A stretch of 64,000 bases of DNA, from the NCBI GenBank assembly GCA_963680875.1, contig OY804582.1:48564646-48628645 (forward strand). Direction: 5' to 3'. The stretch comes from Bathymodiolus brooksi (lineage: Eukaryota > Mollusca > Bivalvia > Mytilida > Modiolidae). The position numbers were made by a program, and so were the translations under genes. This document shows, in pieces, positions 1 through 12,800 of this stretch. The notes beneath the pieces were generated by a model, which was not told where the DNA came from, did not search any database, and saw nothing but the letters and a program-made list of their open reading frames with translations. Position 1 is the stretch's first letter. Each line of letters opens with the position of its first letter.

Positions 1-76
1 TCCAAAATCCAATAGAATAATAATAACCGCCACGATATAACTGAAATATTATTGAAAGTGGTGTTAAACACCATGA
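1..76 (+). repeat. SINE A fragment, 3' part
   Basis: This is the tail of the tRNA-headed SINE called A here. The words ACCGCCACGATATAACTGAA and GTTAAACACCAT match the full copies near 18.4-18.7 and 23.6-23.9 kb. The head lies beyond the window edge. Confidence 0.75.
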
Positions 77-87
77 ACCAACCATCC

Positions 88-345
88 AATAGAAACTAAT
101 AGAAAGTCCATACCTCAAAGATACAAATGCATGATCGCTCACAGTCCTGGTTTGGCACAGACATATCAATAAAAAGAGGTGGGGTTAAGCTAATATTATT
201 GGATACAACCTCCCCGTTTACTAAAATGATGCGTTCTACATGTGAGCAGGTCCACTTAGAGTGGTTGTCAGCCGGGGCGGCGCCAAAGACCAAATGAGGA
301 AAACAAGGAGGGTGTAACATGAGTAAGGCAAACGAAATAAAATGT
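88..345 (+). repeat. dispersed repeat R2
   Basis: This segment shares the core TTGGCACAG, a following AATAAAAAGA and GCTAAGCTA with 42330-42475. It is more distantly like R1 (4686 and 56473). It ends near a short GC-rich stretch at 270-290 containing GGGGCGGCGCC. No coding content was recognised. Confidence 0.5.
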
Positions 346-2513
346 GTGCTTTTGTGAATATGTGAATGACAATTTAGTGTAGTGGATATAACATTTTTCA
401 TACCGAAGTAGCCCCAGGTTTCAGGAAGGAACCCACTTTCATAGGGCCCTTGATGATGTATAACAACTTTTTCTCTTACGGTGTATGGGGAACTGGACCA
501 TGTGCATATATTTAGTGATTTTCGACTTGTAAATGTATATTTAATGACTCAAATGAGGGCCAAGTCCGACTGCTTGGGCTCCCATAAGAACAACCATCGA
601 CATAGGCAGATCGAGGGTTGCAGGTGGAGGGGCCCACTATTTTTTTCATAAGGGCTCTGAAATATGTAGGCCTAAGTGATTTGCTCTAGACAAATACATA
701 ATAAATGGGGACCCAGGCTAAGTCCCTAAGAATCACTTCTGAAAGTAGCATATCGAGGATTGCAGGGGGAGGGGCTCATTAATGGTGAGTAGACGGGATC
801 AGTCTTTAGTTAAACTCAATTGATTCCGTTCAGGTGAGCCTTTATTTCTTATTTATTAATTAATTTCACTTCGTCGGTCACCACATTGTCATTGTCACAC
901 ATTGCAACATGCAAATTAAGCAAATTATAATCAAAGTATGCTGAGCAGGTCGGCACAAAATATGTTGAGAGAGAGAGACTGAGAGATAAAGAAAAAAAAG
1001 GATGACATCTCGGACACGCTCAAGTCAACTGAACAAAGTAGGCTTTTCAAAAGTAGTTTCTACTACATTTTGGTATATTGACTTCAGTTTAACTTTAAAC
1101 TGATTAATGTTCTTACGAAGACAAATGGGTAAACCGCGGCGCGAGTGTTCTTCATGGTAATTTTTTCCAAAGCCTCGGAATCCTCTGAGTAAAATTTTCT
1201 GCTGAAATTAGTTTTACCCTATGCTTTTTCAAATTAAAATGTGGCAGACTTAGACTAATACGTGTTCTGAGAGTGAGAGTGTGGAATGAGACAATGCTAC
1301 GAACTTACGATTGCGAATATTGATATATATGAGGTTATGAAAAGACTTGTAAGAAAAATATTTCACTTATTCAGCTGCCTAGGGCATTAAATTAGTGAAG
1401 ACATGTTTTATATTTGGTTGTCGATATAATACTTTGACTATTGTTTTGAGTTTATAAAGATAGATATATTAAAAAATGTACCAGATCATTATAATTAAGG
1501 GTCCAGACAAATACACAAGTCGAAAGCTGTTTTCTAAATCACAATTCATCAATTCATTTGTGTTGTGCTGATTCCTTGCTTATGACATATCGTGGTGAAC
1601 TTAGTTTGAGTATTATTATTTGGAGAATTGGAGGAGGGGGAGTTTACTTTTGTCCTGGGGCCCAAACATTCTCTTGGCGGTCCCGCATGTCAGTAAAATG
1701 GTAACCCTCAGAGATAACTGGATGAACAGCGTATTGTGCAAACAATTCAAGATACAAAAGTGGTAATCAGAAGCCGTAAATCGAAGAAGGACAGACAGTG
1801 GGAACCCTTGCTCCAGGAGCTTCCATGTTAGAAGTAGCCCTACATCAAGGAAATCATGACAGGAAACATAAGTTCTGAAATGTATCAACTGAGAGATACA
1901 ATGTACATACTCCATCTGCAGTAGCTGCCGGAATGTTGCTACATACAAATAATAAGTTCACAATGGAAACAGTGAAATAATCTCCTTTGTCGTAAAGTGA
2001 CGTTCTTAATTTAGGATATCACTTTCAAAGTATAGATTCATGTCAAGATATGAAGCAGATCTAGTTGTGTCTATGATAGTCTTTATATCATGATTAATAA
2101 GAACGATGCGATGACCAGGGACACCAAGCAAATTATTAAATAGCATTAACCGATTTAACCCCGCTACCTTTTTGGGGTTTATCGCAAGTCAGGACCTGGA
2201 TATCTAACGTATCGTGGTCTCTTTGTTTATATTGGTGGAATTGTTTAAGCTTTCTTTTCATAATTAAAACACATACTACAGTTTTAACTAAAATCTGTTG
2301 TAATATAGATGAACATTACGAACGCTTTAAGTCCACAGAAAAATCGTAAAGAACTATTTATAGAACCAAAAATAGACACTGTGACTAAGCTTATAACATC
2401 AATGCATTTTCCGTAAATTTGGTGAGTGTGTTTAGGTTCAAACGATTTCAAATAAGATACATCGATTATGATTGCTTAGCCTTCTATGAGTTAACAGAGT
2501 TCAGAACACACTT
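346..2513. other. gene-free stretch
   Basis: No gene was recognised. Positions 540-660 and 700-790 look like a diverged local duplication, sharing TCGAGG(G/A)TTGCAGG followed by GGAGGGGC. At 1745-1800 a short piece resembles repeat M (aatcagaagccgtaaatcg). The rest is AT-rich and shows no clear structure. Confidence 0.5.
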
Positions 2514-2799
2514 TCTCCCATTATTATGGCATTGTAATCCCGCTGAACCAGTGATGGAACAATCTGTAATTCTCTAGAGGATTAAACATGTCTCGTGCCT
2601 TTCATCGCACTCGTTTGACTCGTTTGACGCCTTTTGAAATAAAGTTTGTGTTAAATAATGGGAGAAACCAATTCTCCTTCAGCTGCCCATTTGGGTTACG
2701 ATATTTCTCCACTCTGACGCTTGTGGTTGAAAATTTAAATTTAACACTCTAGAGTGGAGAAATATCGTAACCCACGGGCAACTGAAGGAGAATCTATAT
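2514..2799 (+). mobile_element. composite hairpin MITE, copy 1
   Basis: The left half is bounded by an inverted pair (TCTCCCATTATTA at 2514 and AATAATGGGAGA at 2655). The right half (2671-2794) is a second hairpin with about 45-base arms, from ATTCTCCTTCAG to CTGAAGGAGAAT, and the arms share GTTACGATATTTCTCCACTC. A second copy in inverted orientation lies at 16568-16892, with the same two modules and the same terminal ATCTATATTTAA. There is no coding capacity, so it is a non-autonomous element of unknown superfamily. Confidence 0.8.
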
Positions 2800-3464
2800 T
2801 TAATCAAGATACACTGTACATGTATAACATATTCAATGAAACTACACTAATATTTCTTTAATTGTGATTATTGTATCCCTCCGCTACGCTATGGGCGTCC
2901 ATGATTGCAGTGCTTTGGTGGAGGTGTTGTTGGATGTGGAGGTGTTGTTGTGATGCTATTCTATGTTCCCATTTTCTTCGCAGAAAATTGGTGTAGCAGA
3001 ATTAGAAGTGCAACCCACCGGCATATTGCATTCAGGTACTGTTAGATTTTCTGTAAAATGTTTAGAACCACACTATTAATGATGGAACTACGTGCAATAT
3101 ATTTCATAAAACAACAATTGTCTACAATGACGAATAGTCCGCGTGTTTTGTGGATTTTTTTATATTGATGACGTGTTAACAGGGTCAAACACAAATTCTT
3201 GACTCTGAACATCGTGATACACTATTACTAAATAATTTCAAGCTTGGTATATTATCTTGAATAAGATGGAAGTCTGAATGTGGTCAAAGTTCCATATTAG
3301 GAAATTATTTTAAGAATCTTGATCCATATTGGTTCTCTCTCTCTCTTTGAAAATGTTGAAATAAGAAATCAACTATATACTTTCTTTATATTTGTCTTTA
3401 AAGAATCAAATATGTATCAATATATTTACTGAATTAGCTCAGACTTACCGAGATCAATATCGTC
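2800..3464. other. gene-free stretch
   Basis: AT-rich, with a short (CT)n run near 3333. No gene or larger repeat was recognised. Confidence 0.5.
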
Positions 3465-3620
3465 TGCTGCAAATATAGGTCGAACCAAAGACTATGAAAT
3501 TGGTATTTGTTGCATCTTCGCTAAGCGCGCAACATGACGTCATTCTTTCACTTTGTAAACAAACGAACGATTTATCGATTGGGTATAATCTCATTAGCAC
3601 ATGCGCCAATGCATGTGACT
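3465..3620 (+). repeat. SINE B fragment
   Basis: The text around 3485-3530 (ACCAAAGACT, ATTGGTATTTGTTGC, TCGCTAAG) matches the body of the tRNA-headed SINE called B here, in the same orientation as the longer copy at 32962-33225. It is diverged and truncated. Confidence 0.5.
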
Positions 3621-3803
3621 GATCTTCCAGTCGTAAATGTACATGTTGATTAGGAAATAACTGTAATTTATTTGAAAATTGCACGGCATCAATTGGAGAT
3701 TTGATGGTCGCAAATTGAACTTACTGGCGACGCGTCAAATTTTTAAATGCAATACAATTATCTCCATTCAAATGTATTATAATTCTAGTGTATACAAATT
3801 AAT

Positions 3804-3967
3804 TTAAGGACTGATCGCAATTTGGGTTCGGTTCATTCGAAATAATCTTAATCAGGTTGCACACCCCGTGTAACCCGCATAGCACGTAGCGGGTTATGCA
3901 AGGGTATGCACAACCTGATTGAGGTTATTTCGAATGAACCGAACAAATCATTTCGATCAATCCTTAA
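3804..3967. mobile_element. TTAA-bounded hairpin MITE
   Basis: A near-perfect inverted repeat runs from GGACTGATCG at 3808 to CGATCAATCC at 3963. The arms share GGTTCATTCGAAATAA and CAACCTGATT, and the loop is near CGCATAGCACGTAGCGGG. TTAA sits outside both ends. TTAA target sites are typical of piggyBac and Kolobok elements, but TTAA is itself palindromic, so the superfamily is only suggested. Confidence 0.75.
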
Positions 3968-4685
3968 CATTAATTCAAACTTGTTTTGTAATGATATTGA
4001 AAAATATATTTATTTTCTCAAAATAAGGCAAATAATCGGAAACACATTTAAGTAACCCCAAAGATGCCTCATTTAAAGAAATCCACCTGATGACAACGGC
4101 ACGTGACGCCTTGAGAACGACGTCTATTTTCCCAACTTCGTACATTGACAAATAACCTCAACTTTTTAAACCAATCAAAACACGTATAAAATGACATGTG
4201 ACTCTAAAATTAATTTATTTTGCGTATCCCTGGATCTAAAAATCACACAAATTAATATTCCGCGAAATGCTGTTGACGACTTCTGCACATAAACCACATG
4301 ACGTTAAATGAAGACTTCCAGTTTAAGACATAAAGATTAGTCGTGTTTTGGTTTCGTGTATGCTTCATTTTTGATAAATATTACGCTAAAATAAGTTTGC
4401 AAGGCACAGATTTTAATTAATTGTGTGCATTGTTTTTAAATGTAATATGTAGGATTTCACGTTTTCAAGATGGTGGATCCTTTCAGCTGAACCCGGTAGT
4501 TACGACTTTTAGTTTGAGAATCTGGCTCGGGATAAAATACTAATATCCGACAAACCATGTTAAAACTCAAAGCACATTCCGACTTCCATGATTTATTTCT
4601 TAAGTAATCAATCAATATGAAACAGGTGCGCCATGAATACTCGCGAAACAACATTATACAATTATTGACCTTGGTATAGGTTGAT
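3968..4685. other. gene-free stretch with a small dispersed repeat
   Basis: Positions 4214-4290 share TCTAAAAATCACACAAATTA and ATTCCGCGAAAT with 6098-6165. Nothing else was recognised. Confidence 0.5.
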
Positions 4686-4956
4686 ATAAGGGAAATAACA
4701 AAATTACCGAACTCCGAACAATCTTACAACGGGAAAGTCAAAATTCATAATTATATAAACAGACAAATTCAGTCAACAACCGGAAAAATGTGAAAACCGT
4801 AATGACCATGACTTGGTACAGGCATTTCTAAAGAAATGGTGGGTTGAACCAGATTGTAAAGCGCCAAACCTCCCGCTTTCATTACGGTTCAAAGGTTCCG
4901 GCTGTCACTATAACAGTATTTATAACAATACTGGAACGGAATAGGTAAAATAGTTG
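4686..4956 (+). repeat. dispersed repeat R1, copy 1
   Basis: About 260 bp are closely similar to 56473-56731. Shared words include AAAATTACCGAACTCCGAAC, TGACTTGGTACAGGCATTT and CCGCTTTCATTACGGTTCAA. Both copies end at ATAGGTAAAATAGT. From memory the family resembles a very common mytilid bivalve repeat. No open coding region was recognised. Confidence 0.75.
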
Positions 4957-7041
4957 TCAAAGCTATCTGGATTTATCAACCTGGAAAGCCAAATAATTTG
5001 AAAGTGTTTGGGAGCAATAAGTGTAGGCTCGTCGCTGATTGGTTATTAGAAATATGACATCTGGCATTACTCAATACGTCAGTGGACTGACGGATAGAAG
5101 AAATGAAAACAAAGCCAACAAACACGTGTCTTTGAATATATTGATATAAACACAAAGTATGCTCAAGTAGATGTTTCGGTAAAGTATAAAATGATTAATA
5201 ATTATGGTTAATATATTTTCGCTTGGTAACAAAAATGCATGATAAATACAAACATGCAGAATCTAGTAGGAAACTTGGAAAGGCACTGGAAAGTGTTTCT
5301 CACATAAATTGTACATTACTAATACGTTTTCATCCAGAAAACATGATGTATTTTACTATTCACAATGTCACGTACAGAAGGAACGTATTGGATGTACACC
5401 TCTCCCCTCCCTCTAAAATTTGGAAAGTATATGCTATATACAGTATTTAATTATTTTTTTAAATCAGAAAGATAATGATTGTAATTCATCAAGCCTCTGA
5501 AACTTCTAGGGCTCTTCAACCCTTTGTTCCCCTATTGCGGATCTGTATTTCATCAAATTGGACCAATAGCGGTCCTCCAGAACATGGCTAGATTCCAAGC
5601 CCCCACTACAACCCATATTTCATTCAAGAATATGAAGAGTTGATTCAGGTTACCTAAATCAACACCTTCATTTGCTTGAATGGCTACTTTAACTCGTTAT
5701 TTATCATCGATATTCACCGGAAAAAAAATTTCATAGATTGACTAAAAGTGATATTCATTGTCACTTGAATACTGAAATATTACTCCAGTGACATTAATCA
5801 ATCATCTAAGCAATCAGACTATTTAGGCTGGATTTTGTTATTTTATTTCAATTGATAGTCACTCTGATCAATTAACTTGAAGATCGATATACAGTGTCTT
5901 TCTCATAGAAGAACATATTTCTTCCGTTTTTAACAATGTTTACATTTCGGCCCCGAAACTAGATCACCACGTACTAGGAAAGAAGGACGTTTATGTAAAG
6001 TTTGCGAGTGCATCGACCCCGTGTACACATGCATGAACTCCTGAAAAGACCATTTAATCATCATAATTCTTCAATGCAATAATGAACATAAAAATGTATT
6101 CTTGCATATCCCTGATCTAAAAATCACACAAATTAAAATTCCGCGAAATCTTGTTGACGTCTGAAATTTTGCAATGAAGTATTCGATTGAATTTGAAGAA
6201 AAAATAAATTAATATAATTCACTGTTTCCACGGTAACATCCCTATTAATTACACTACCTATCGGCGAGATTTCCAGAAGAAAATCGTCTGCTATTCATGT
6301 CAATGGATCCATGCAGTAGCCAAAATCTACAAAAATACATACAACATGAACTATGTGCAGATGATCAACTAAACAACTAAAAAATCTAGATGTCTTGATA
6401 TTCTATTTGCCACATAAACCACTTAGTAAAAAGTACTAAGACTCAAAATAAACAAAGCACTATCCAGTATCCAGGAAAATGACAATCTTTTCTACGGCTA
6501 GACCATTGTTTGATGGTATTATGTTTCTCACGGCATGTGATGTTGATTTTATCTTAAAATGTGAATGAATAAACATATCCAGTGGAAGTATATGGAATGT
6601 TTACCTGTCGAAAACAAAAGTACACCATGAAATGACACACAGCATACACAACGTGTGCCGCACATTATCATGCCTGGGTACACAGAAACAAACTGTTTGA
6701 ATTCTTAAAATATAATAATATATGTTCACGTACTGCAATTTTAAATGAATCAATTTCCAAATTATGCGGGTTATCCACTAAATATGCACACATTTGAGGA
6801 ACGATGAAAATTACGCCCTGTGACGTCACATTCATAGTTCAACTAAAAAGGTATCGCGAGCGGTTTGAATGAGTGACGCTTCACAAACCAAAATACGCTA
6901 ATAAAAAGTAGTCCCAAAAAAGAATAGCTTTGCATGGAAATAAATAGAGCTTAGATCCGAAATCTTTTCTGTAACTGCAAAACAATATTTTTTCCAACGT
7001 TTTAATGATTTTTGTATGTAAATTTAATTACCGATAAACAA
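4957..7041. other. gene-free stretch
   Basis: AT-rich, no gene recognised. It contains the second copy of the short repeat at 6098-6165 (see 4214-4290). Confidence 0.5.
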
Positions 7042-7161
7042 AATAAAGGGCTATTTGTATTCGATACTGTCTTTATCAGGACAATCATCTGGCTCACCCT
7101 ATCGGGTTCGCCAGATAATGGTCCTGATAAAGACAGTATCGAAAACAAAATGCCCTTTATT
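7042..7161. repeat. long hairpin, 58-base arms
   Basis: The left arm begins AATAAAGGGC and the right arm ends GCCCTTTATT. Both contain TCGATACTGTCTTTATCAGG or its complement. The loop is a few bases around TATCGGGTTCGC. It is probably a small foldback MITE; no target-site duplication could be fixed. Confidence 0.75.
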
Positions 7162-7917
7162 CTATATATCAATTTTTTTATTACTAGACTTTCATAAATG
7201 ACCATTACTCTTAATATCACGAAGGGTACCAGATATGAAGCAGGATAAATGTTTATTCTTTCGAGGAACATGAATTCTTCTCCATTTTTTATTAATCAGT
7301 GTTGCTGAATTTCAGTTTTTTGTGTTTGTCAATGTTAATTATTGTTAGTCTGGCTCTTTTTTTTCTTTCTCTTTTTTGGGGAGGAATATTTTGCATTCCT
7401 ATGTTGATATAATGATTTTTAGAGTTTTAGAATATTGCTTTTCAAATGTGAAAAGAATCGAATACTTGAAAGGATGTCCGAAAGGTATATGGATTTGCTT
7501 GATAAAATGTCTCAATCTAGCTTCAAATTTCATTTCATCAAGCGTTATCTCCCTTGTACCGTGTTTTTCTCGACAACAATTATTGCTGTACATCGTTTTT
7601 CTTTTGTATGCATATTAAAATAAGGTTTTTAGCGTTAAATCAGCAGTACAAGAGGACAAGCATACAAACAAGAAGTCATGTAGATGAAAGGGGAGCACTG
7701 GGATTGGCTTACTGACGAATATTGAAAGGTCGGATTATTTTGCCTGGCAACTGGCCACAGCGACCGCTTCTAACAAACTGTTATTTATTAGAAGTTCAGA
7801 AAACGTAAATATCTAATTAGCTGCGCACGACGCATGTCTGGAATTACATTCATCATGTACGCCCATTGTCAAAAGATTGGAAAACAAAAAAACAAATCTA
7901 TGGGAACAAGTAAACCA
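7162..7917. other. gene-free stretch
   Basis: AT-rich, with short chance reading frames on both strands. No gene was recognised. Confidence 0.5.
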
Positions 7918-8102
7918 AAATTAAAAGAAAAATTGTAAAAACTGATAATATATAACTAAAAATAAAAAAATAAATAACAATTATATCAAACAAATTTACT
8001 ATGTTCCGAAATTTTTTATAAATTTGAAAACATTTTAGCAGGCATGCGCCGGAAAGTAAACATCAGTACGTTGATGGTTTTCCGTTACCAAAGAAGAAGA
8101 AG
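7918..8102 (+). mobile_element. 5'-truncated copy of the CR1-like element, 3' end only
   Basis: The segment matches the 3' untranslated end of the retrotransposon at 48828-52622. Shared words are AATTTTTTATAAATTTGAAA, GGCATGCGCCGGAAAGTAAA and TTGATGGTTTTCCGT, and both copies end in ACCAAAGAAGAAGAAG. The short repeated tail and heavy 5' truncation are typical of CR1-type non-LTR insertions. Confidence 0.85.
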
Positions 8103-8879
8103 ATGCCGAAAGTCCTAAATACGAACCCAAAATCAATTATGGTTACCTATACCTTAGTAAGATTGACCTTACCTTAAATAAATTACCTCATTAAGGAACA
8201 GTAACTTTCAAACTTACATATATATATTAAATCATGTCAGTGTCCAGGCACTGACTACTTGGTGGATGACACCCTCTGGGATTAATAACTCACAAGAAGA
8301 AATATCGCCAAAGTGATTATAATAATTTGAATCGAATTTTCTTTTACTTACAAGGAGTGTGAAATTCTCTACATACCTGGTGCTCGTTTACTTCCCTCTC
8401 TATTGATTGATTATTCGATTGGTTGATAGATCATTGCTTAACGTCCAATGAGCAGTATGTCAGCTATATCCATGACGAGAACAAGTCCAATCATAATATA
8501 AAAACTATTTAGAAATGAGGGAAGGGATTGATCAACCGGGTCAACAACTGAAATGGTACGAAGAGTTGAGTAGGAAAGAATAAAAAATAGTGTTTTTGCA
8601 GCGACTACAACACAATTGTTTTCGAAATCTACAAAAGACGTCTTTAGTGTGGCACTCTCCTAACACGTTACCCATAATCCGTTCTAACGGCTGGTTGTAT
8701 TTTAATATTTCATTTCGTCGAGCAAAACATGCAGACGTTCGTTTTAAAGTCGTTGTACGACGAGTCGGAGAAATGAAGCCCTATATTTCTATTCTTTATT
8801 GTTCCCTTGGCTGAAAATATAACGACAAATAATTAACAAAAGATCGAACAAACCGACCAAAAATTACTTTTTGTAGAGC

Positions 8880-9215
8880 GAGTGAGTGAGTGAATGCTGT
8901 TTAACGCCAAATGAGCAATATGTAAGCTATATCATTTCTAAAACATGTTGCTTTCGATGAAATGATAATGATATCTGCTTTGTAAAATACCAGCTCCCTT
9001 AAATGGATTTTCATAGTGCTAGCTCACTGAAACAACAATCCGTTGGTAGACATGTCGTGTCTTCCACTCGGGTACATTATCCCGATTCCGAGTCAACAAG
9101 TCTTTGCTATTTCTCTTTAATGATGCATGCAAAGCGGAGAAGCAACAGATACCAATATTAAGAATATATGGTTTGACCCGAGCTAGGCTCGAACCCATGA
9201 TCTACCACATTTTAG
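8880..9215 (-). repeat. SINE B copy in D1
   Basis: On the - strand the head carries GGTTCGAGCC, a good Pol III B-box, and the body contains the complement of GGAGAAGCAACAGATACCAA. The copy occupies the same place in D1 as the one in D2 and so predates the duplication. Confidence 0.7.
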
Positions 9216-10232
9216 GCGAGTACTTTTTTTGAAGTTATTCTAAATCTTTATAAAATGGGGCTTGTATACTTCTGTGTTAATAATGAATATGTATTTTAAA
9301 CTGTGTTGATAAAATATGATCAGTGCACGAATTCTGCTTGGTAGATTTGTTTAAATATTTCAGTCACAGCTGTTTCTTCTAATGAAACGTCAGAAAGGCC
9401 ATTATTATCCAGATCTTTAGGGGAGAATCTTGAATGAAAATTAAAGAAACATAACATATCAATTTTAATCGTTAGAAAATCAATAGTTTTACAATGTTGA
9501 AGGGTACAAACATGATACCTTTACAATATTGTATTTGAAAATACATGATATCTTGTTTAAAATCAACCAGGTATATAAAAATAAATAGTGCTGCTGTACT
9601 TCCTGATATGAAATAACACAGCGAACGTCAGATCGTTAAAATGTTTGGACATGATTCACACGGATATTAACAGGTTTGTGATCAATATATATTGTTTAAT
9701 TAGAAGATGAAGCTAAAAGACACACAACAGTAAAGTTAAGAAATAAAAAATATATAAAACACGTGTCATCCAGCAGTTGAACAAATTGTGTTACATATAT
9801 ACATATACGCAGTTTCCTCAACAGTATTGATCGAATGACTAGTATTAAAATAGTCAGTAGACTGTAACATTGAACATATAAATATGTGATAACTATTTAA
9901 TGTTTGTTTTGATCACCAGATATATTAATAGGGACCGGTTGTTACGTTGTGTATGTAGTAAACTGCCTTCGAAAAGGAATGTCCTCTATTTGTGAGGAAA
10001 TATTAACTAAATTCGTAACTCTCCATTAGAACGTGACGTTATTTGGTGCTATCATGCTATCAAGCTCTTTTTATGTATGAGATAACTGTACAGCTGATCC
10101 CGATGAACCAGTATTTGTTAGGAGTCGTCGTTAGGAGTCTGTTGCAACGATCCATTGAATTCCCAACCTTAAGCTGAAATACCGCTCATGTGGCGCTAAG
10201 CAGTAGGTAATCAATCAATAATCCCAAAACCA

Positions 10233-10234
<2 letters not shown>

Positions 10235-10269
<35 letters not shown>

Positions 10270-10376
10270 GTGTGCGTGCGTGCGTGCGTGCGTGCGTGTC
10301 TGTGTGTGTATATGTGTGTGTGTGTGTATGTGTGCGTGTGCGTGTGCGTGTGCGTGTGTGTGTGTGTGTGTGCATG
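10235..10376. repeat. (GT)n/(GTGC)n microsatellite
   Basis: About 140 bases of alternating purine-pyrimidine sequence. It makes open frames of Cys-Val and His-Thr that are not genes. D3 has a shorter, GTGC-richer version at 18138-18172. Confidence 0.95.
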
Positions 10377-10630
10377 TGTTTATTTTTGCTTGTCTTTTTT
10401 TCATGCACCGAGGATTACGACCAGTAAAGGGACAAATACAGAGCAAAACATAGAGGTGTAATTATTTTTATTAACAATGAAATAGAAAGTATACTTAGTC
10501 CGTGCTCCTGTTTACATCGGTTGTGATCGGTTTAGATTAAAAGTAGCTTTTTTCATTAATTTATCTTAAACATATTACGTGTAACGTCTCGAATAGGATG
10601 GAAAACCGTACTGGTCTTCTGTTCCCAAAG

Positions 10631-12800
10631 GGACTGTAAATTTCAAACAAAAATATATATAATAAATCACGTCAGTGTCGAGGCACTAACGACAGAGTAG
10701 AAGATGCCCTCTTGGATGCATAGTTCACCAGCAGAGATATCGAGATATAGGTGATAGTCATAATTTGACCGGGATCTCTTATGCTTGCAAGGAGGGTGAC
10801 ATTCTCCAAACACATGGTCCTCGTTGTCTACCCTCTCTGTTGATTGATTGATTAACTGATTGATAGATCATTGCTTAACGTCCAGCGAGCAGTATTGCAG
10901 CTATATTAAGGACGATAACAAGTTCAATCCCAATATCAACACTATTTAGAAACGAGGGAAGGGATGGGTCAACCTGGTCCAAGATTGTTGACTGCAATTG
11001 AAAAAGTATGGTGACTTAGGTAGGGAGGGAAAAGGAAATAGTTTTTTGTATCGGCTACAATACACCTACACTTTTTCTGAAATCTACAAAGGACGTCCTT
11101 AGCGTGCAGAGAACGTGGCACTCTCCATGTAGTTTACACACTACCCGTTCTAAGACCTGGTTGTAGCTGAATATTTATTTTCTTCAAGCAAAACCAGCAG
11201 ACGTTCGTTTTAAAGGCGTTGTACGACATAGCGGAGAAATGAATCTCTATATTTCTATTAATTTATGGTTCTTCGGCTGAAAATCAAAAGAAAAAAAAAC
11301 CAAAAGGTTAGACAACACGACCTAAAATTATTGTTTAGAGAGTGTGAGAGAGTGGGTGCTTTTTATCGCCAAATGGGCACTTTTCAGCGACATGGCTAAA
11401 GCATGGTATATTCGATTATATGATAATAATGTCTGCTTTGTAATATACCAGCACCCTTATTTGGATTTCCATAGTGCTACCTCTCTGAAGCAACCATCCG
11501 CGGTTAGACATGTCGTGGCATTCGACACGGACACATTATTCAGAGTCCTAGCCAACCAGTCTTTGCTCTTTCTCCTTAATGCTGTGTGCTCAGCGGAGAA
11601 GCAACAAATAGCCAAATTTATGAGTCTTTGGTTTGATCCTACGGGGTTCGAACTCACGATATCACGCACTCTTGGTGAGTACATTTTTAGAAGTTATTCA
11701 ATTATTTAAAAATGGGGGTTGTATACTTCTGAGTTAATAATGTAAATGTATTTTAAATTGTGTTTATAAAATATAATCAGTGCACGAATGATAATGGGGA
11801 TATTTTATACTTACACGTATTTCAATTACAATGTGTCGTTCTAATGAAACATCAGGTAGTCCATTATTATCTAGATCTTTATGGAAAAGTCTAATATTAC
11901 GTGAAAGAAAAAAAAATAGAAGAATAAAAACATATCATCGTTATACAATTAGTATGTTTACAATGTTGAAAGGTAACAACGCGACGGACATTATTATCTA
12001 GATCTGAATAGGAGAATCTTGAATGAAAATAAAAAATAACCTATCAATTTCACCGTTATACAATCAGTATTTCTACAACACGACCCTTTACAATATATTG
12101 TATTTGCAGATACACGATACATTCGACAGTTCTTTAATTTTGCCTTAAAAACGGTTCAGTCCTTTGCAAATCATCCAGGTACAAAACAATAAATAGTGTT
12201 GCTGTACTTCATGATATAAAATAACACAGGGGACATAACCAGATTGTTATTATGGTTTGGAGAGATTCACACTGATATTAACAGGTTTGTTTATATTTTC
12301 GTTTAATTAGAAGATGAAGTTTAAATACAAAAACAGTAAAGTTAAGAAATAAAAAATATATATGTTAGCAAGTTCAAAATATGTGCTATATATATACATA
12401 TACGCAGCTACCTCAAAACTATTGGTCGGATGACTAGTATTAAAATATTCAGTAGACTGTAACATGAAAATATCTTATGTAATTACTATCTAATGTTTGT
12501 CTTGATCACCGGGTATATTAACAGGATCAGGTTTTTACGTTGTCTACGTAGTAAAACCCCCTCAAAAGGGGATGTCCTCTAGTTGTCAGGAACCATTAAC
12601 GAAATTTATAACTCTCTATAAGAACGAGACATACTTGATTGCTATAAACCTCCTTTCATGTCTAAGACAACTGTACAGCTGATCCTTAGGAGCCAGTATT
12701 TGTTAGGAGTCATCGTTAGGGGCCCAATGCAAGGGTCCATAATTATATCCCTAGCCACCTGTGACAAACACAGCCAACCAGTCTTTGCTCTTTCTCCTTA
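10631..12800. repeat. large repeat unit D2
   Basis: Second copy of the D unit, directly following D1. It aligns with D1 from the CAGTGTCGAGGCACTAAC block through its SINE B to GGAGTCATCGTTAGG, then lacks the GT-repeat end. It runs into a SINE B body (CCAACCAGTCTTTGCTCTTT at 12775), which continues after the 12802-16414 insertion. Confidence 0.7.
11336..11686 (-). repeat. SINE B copy in D2
   Basis: Homologous to the D1 copy. On the - strand the head reads GAGTTCGAACCC, a B-box-like sequence, and the body contains the complement of GGAGAAGCAACAAATA. The 121-codon + strand frame over it is incidental. Confidence 0.7.

Larger units (their letters stand above)
8190..10630. repeat. large repeat unit D1
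   Basis: First of three related 2.2-2.4 kb units (D2 10631-12800, D3 16415 to about 18720). The order of landmarks is conserved: CAGTGTC(C/G)AGGCACT, TTGATAGATCATTGCTTAACG, GCAGACGTTCGTTTTAAAG, a SINE B copy, GAGAATCTTGAATGAAAAT, then TAATAGGGACCGG-like text. D1 also has the distal GT-rich microsatellite and TCCGTGCTCCTGTTTA, which D3 shares and D2 lacks. No long open frame was recognised, so a tandem segmental duplication is the simplest reading. Confidence 0.75.

Noticed and set aside
1616..1948. 110-codon - strand frame as a gene
   Set aside because: It overlaps an M-like fragment and shows no recognisable domain.
10186..10461. Cys-Val and His-Thr rich frames
   Set aside because: They are translations of the GT microsatellite.
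11344..11709. 121-codon + strand frame as a gene
   Set aside because: It lies over an inverted SINE B copy.
12241..12290. GTTTGGAGAGATTC as a VWR(F/D) match to SLC6 TM1
   Set aside because: The neighbouring codons do not fit. The same text in D1 and D3 diverges without preserving the frame, so it is part of repeat D.
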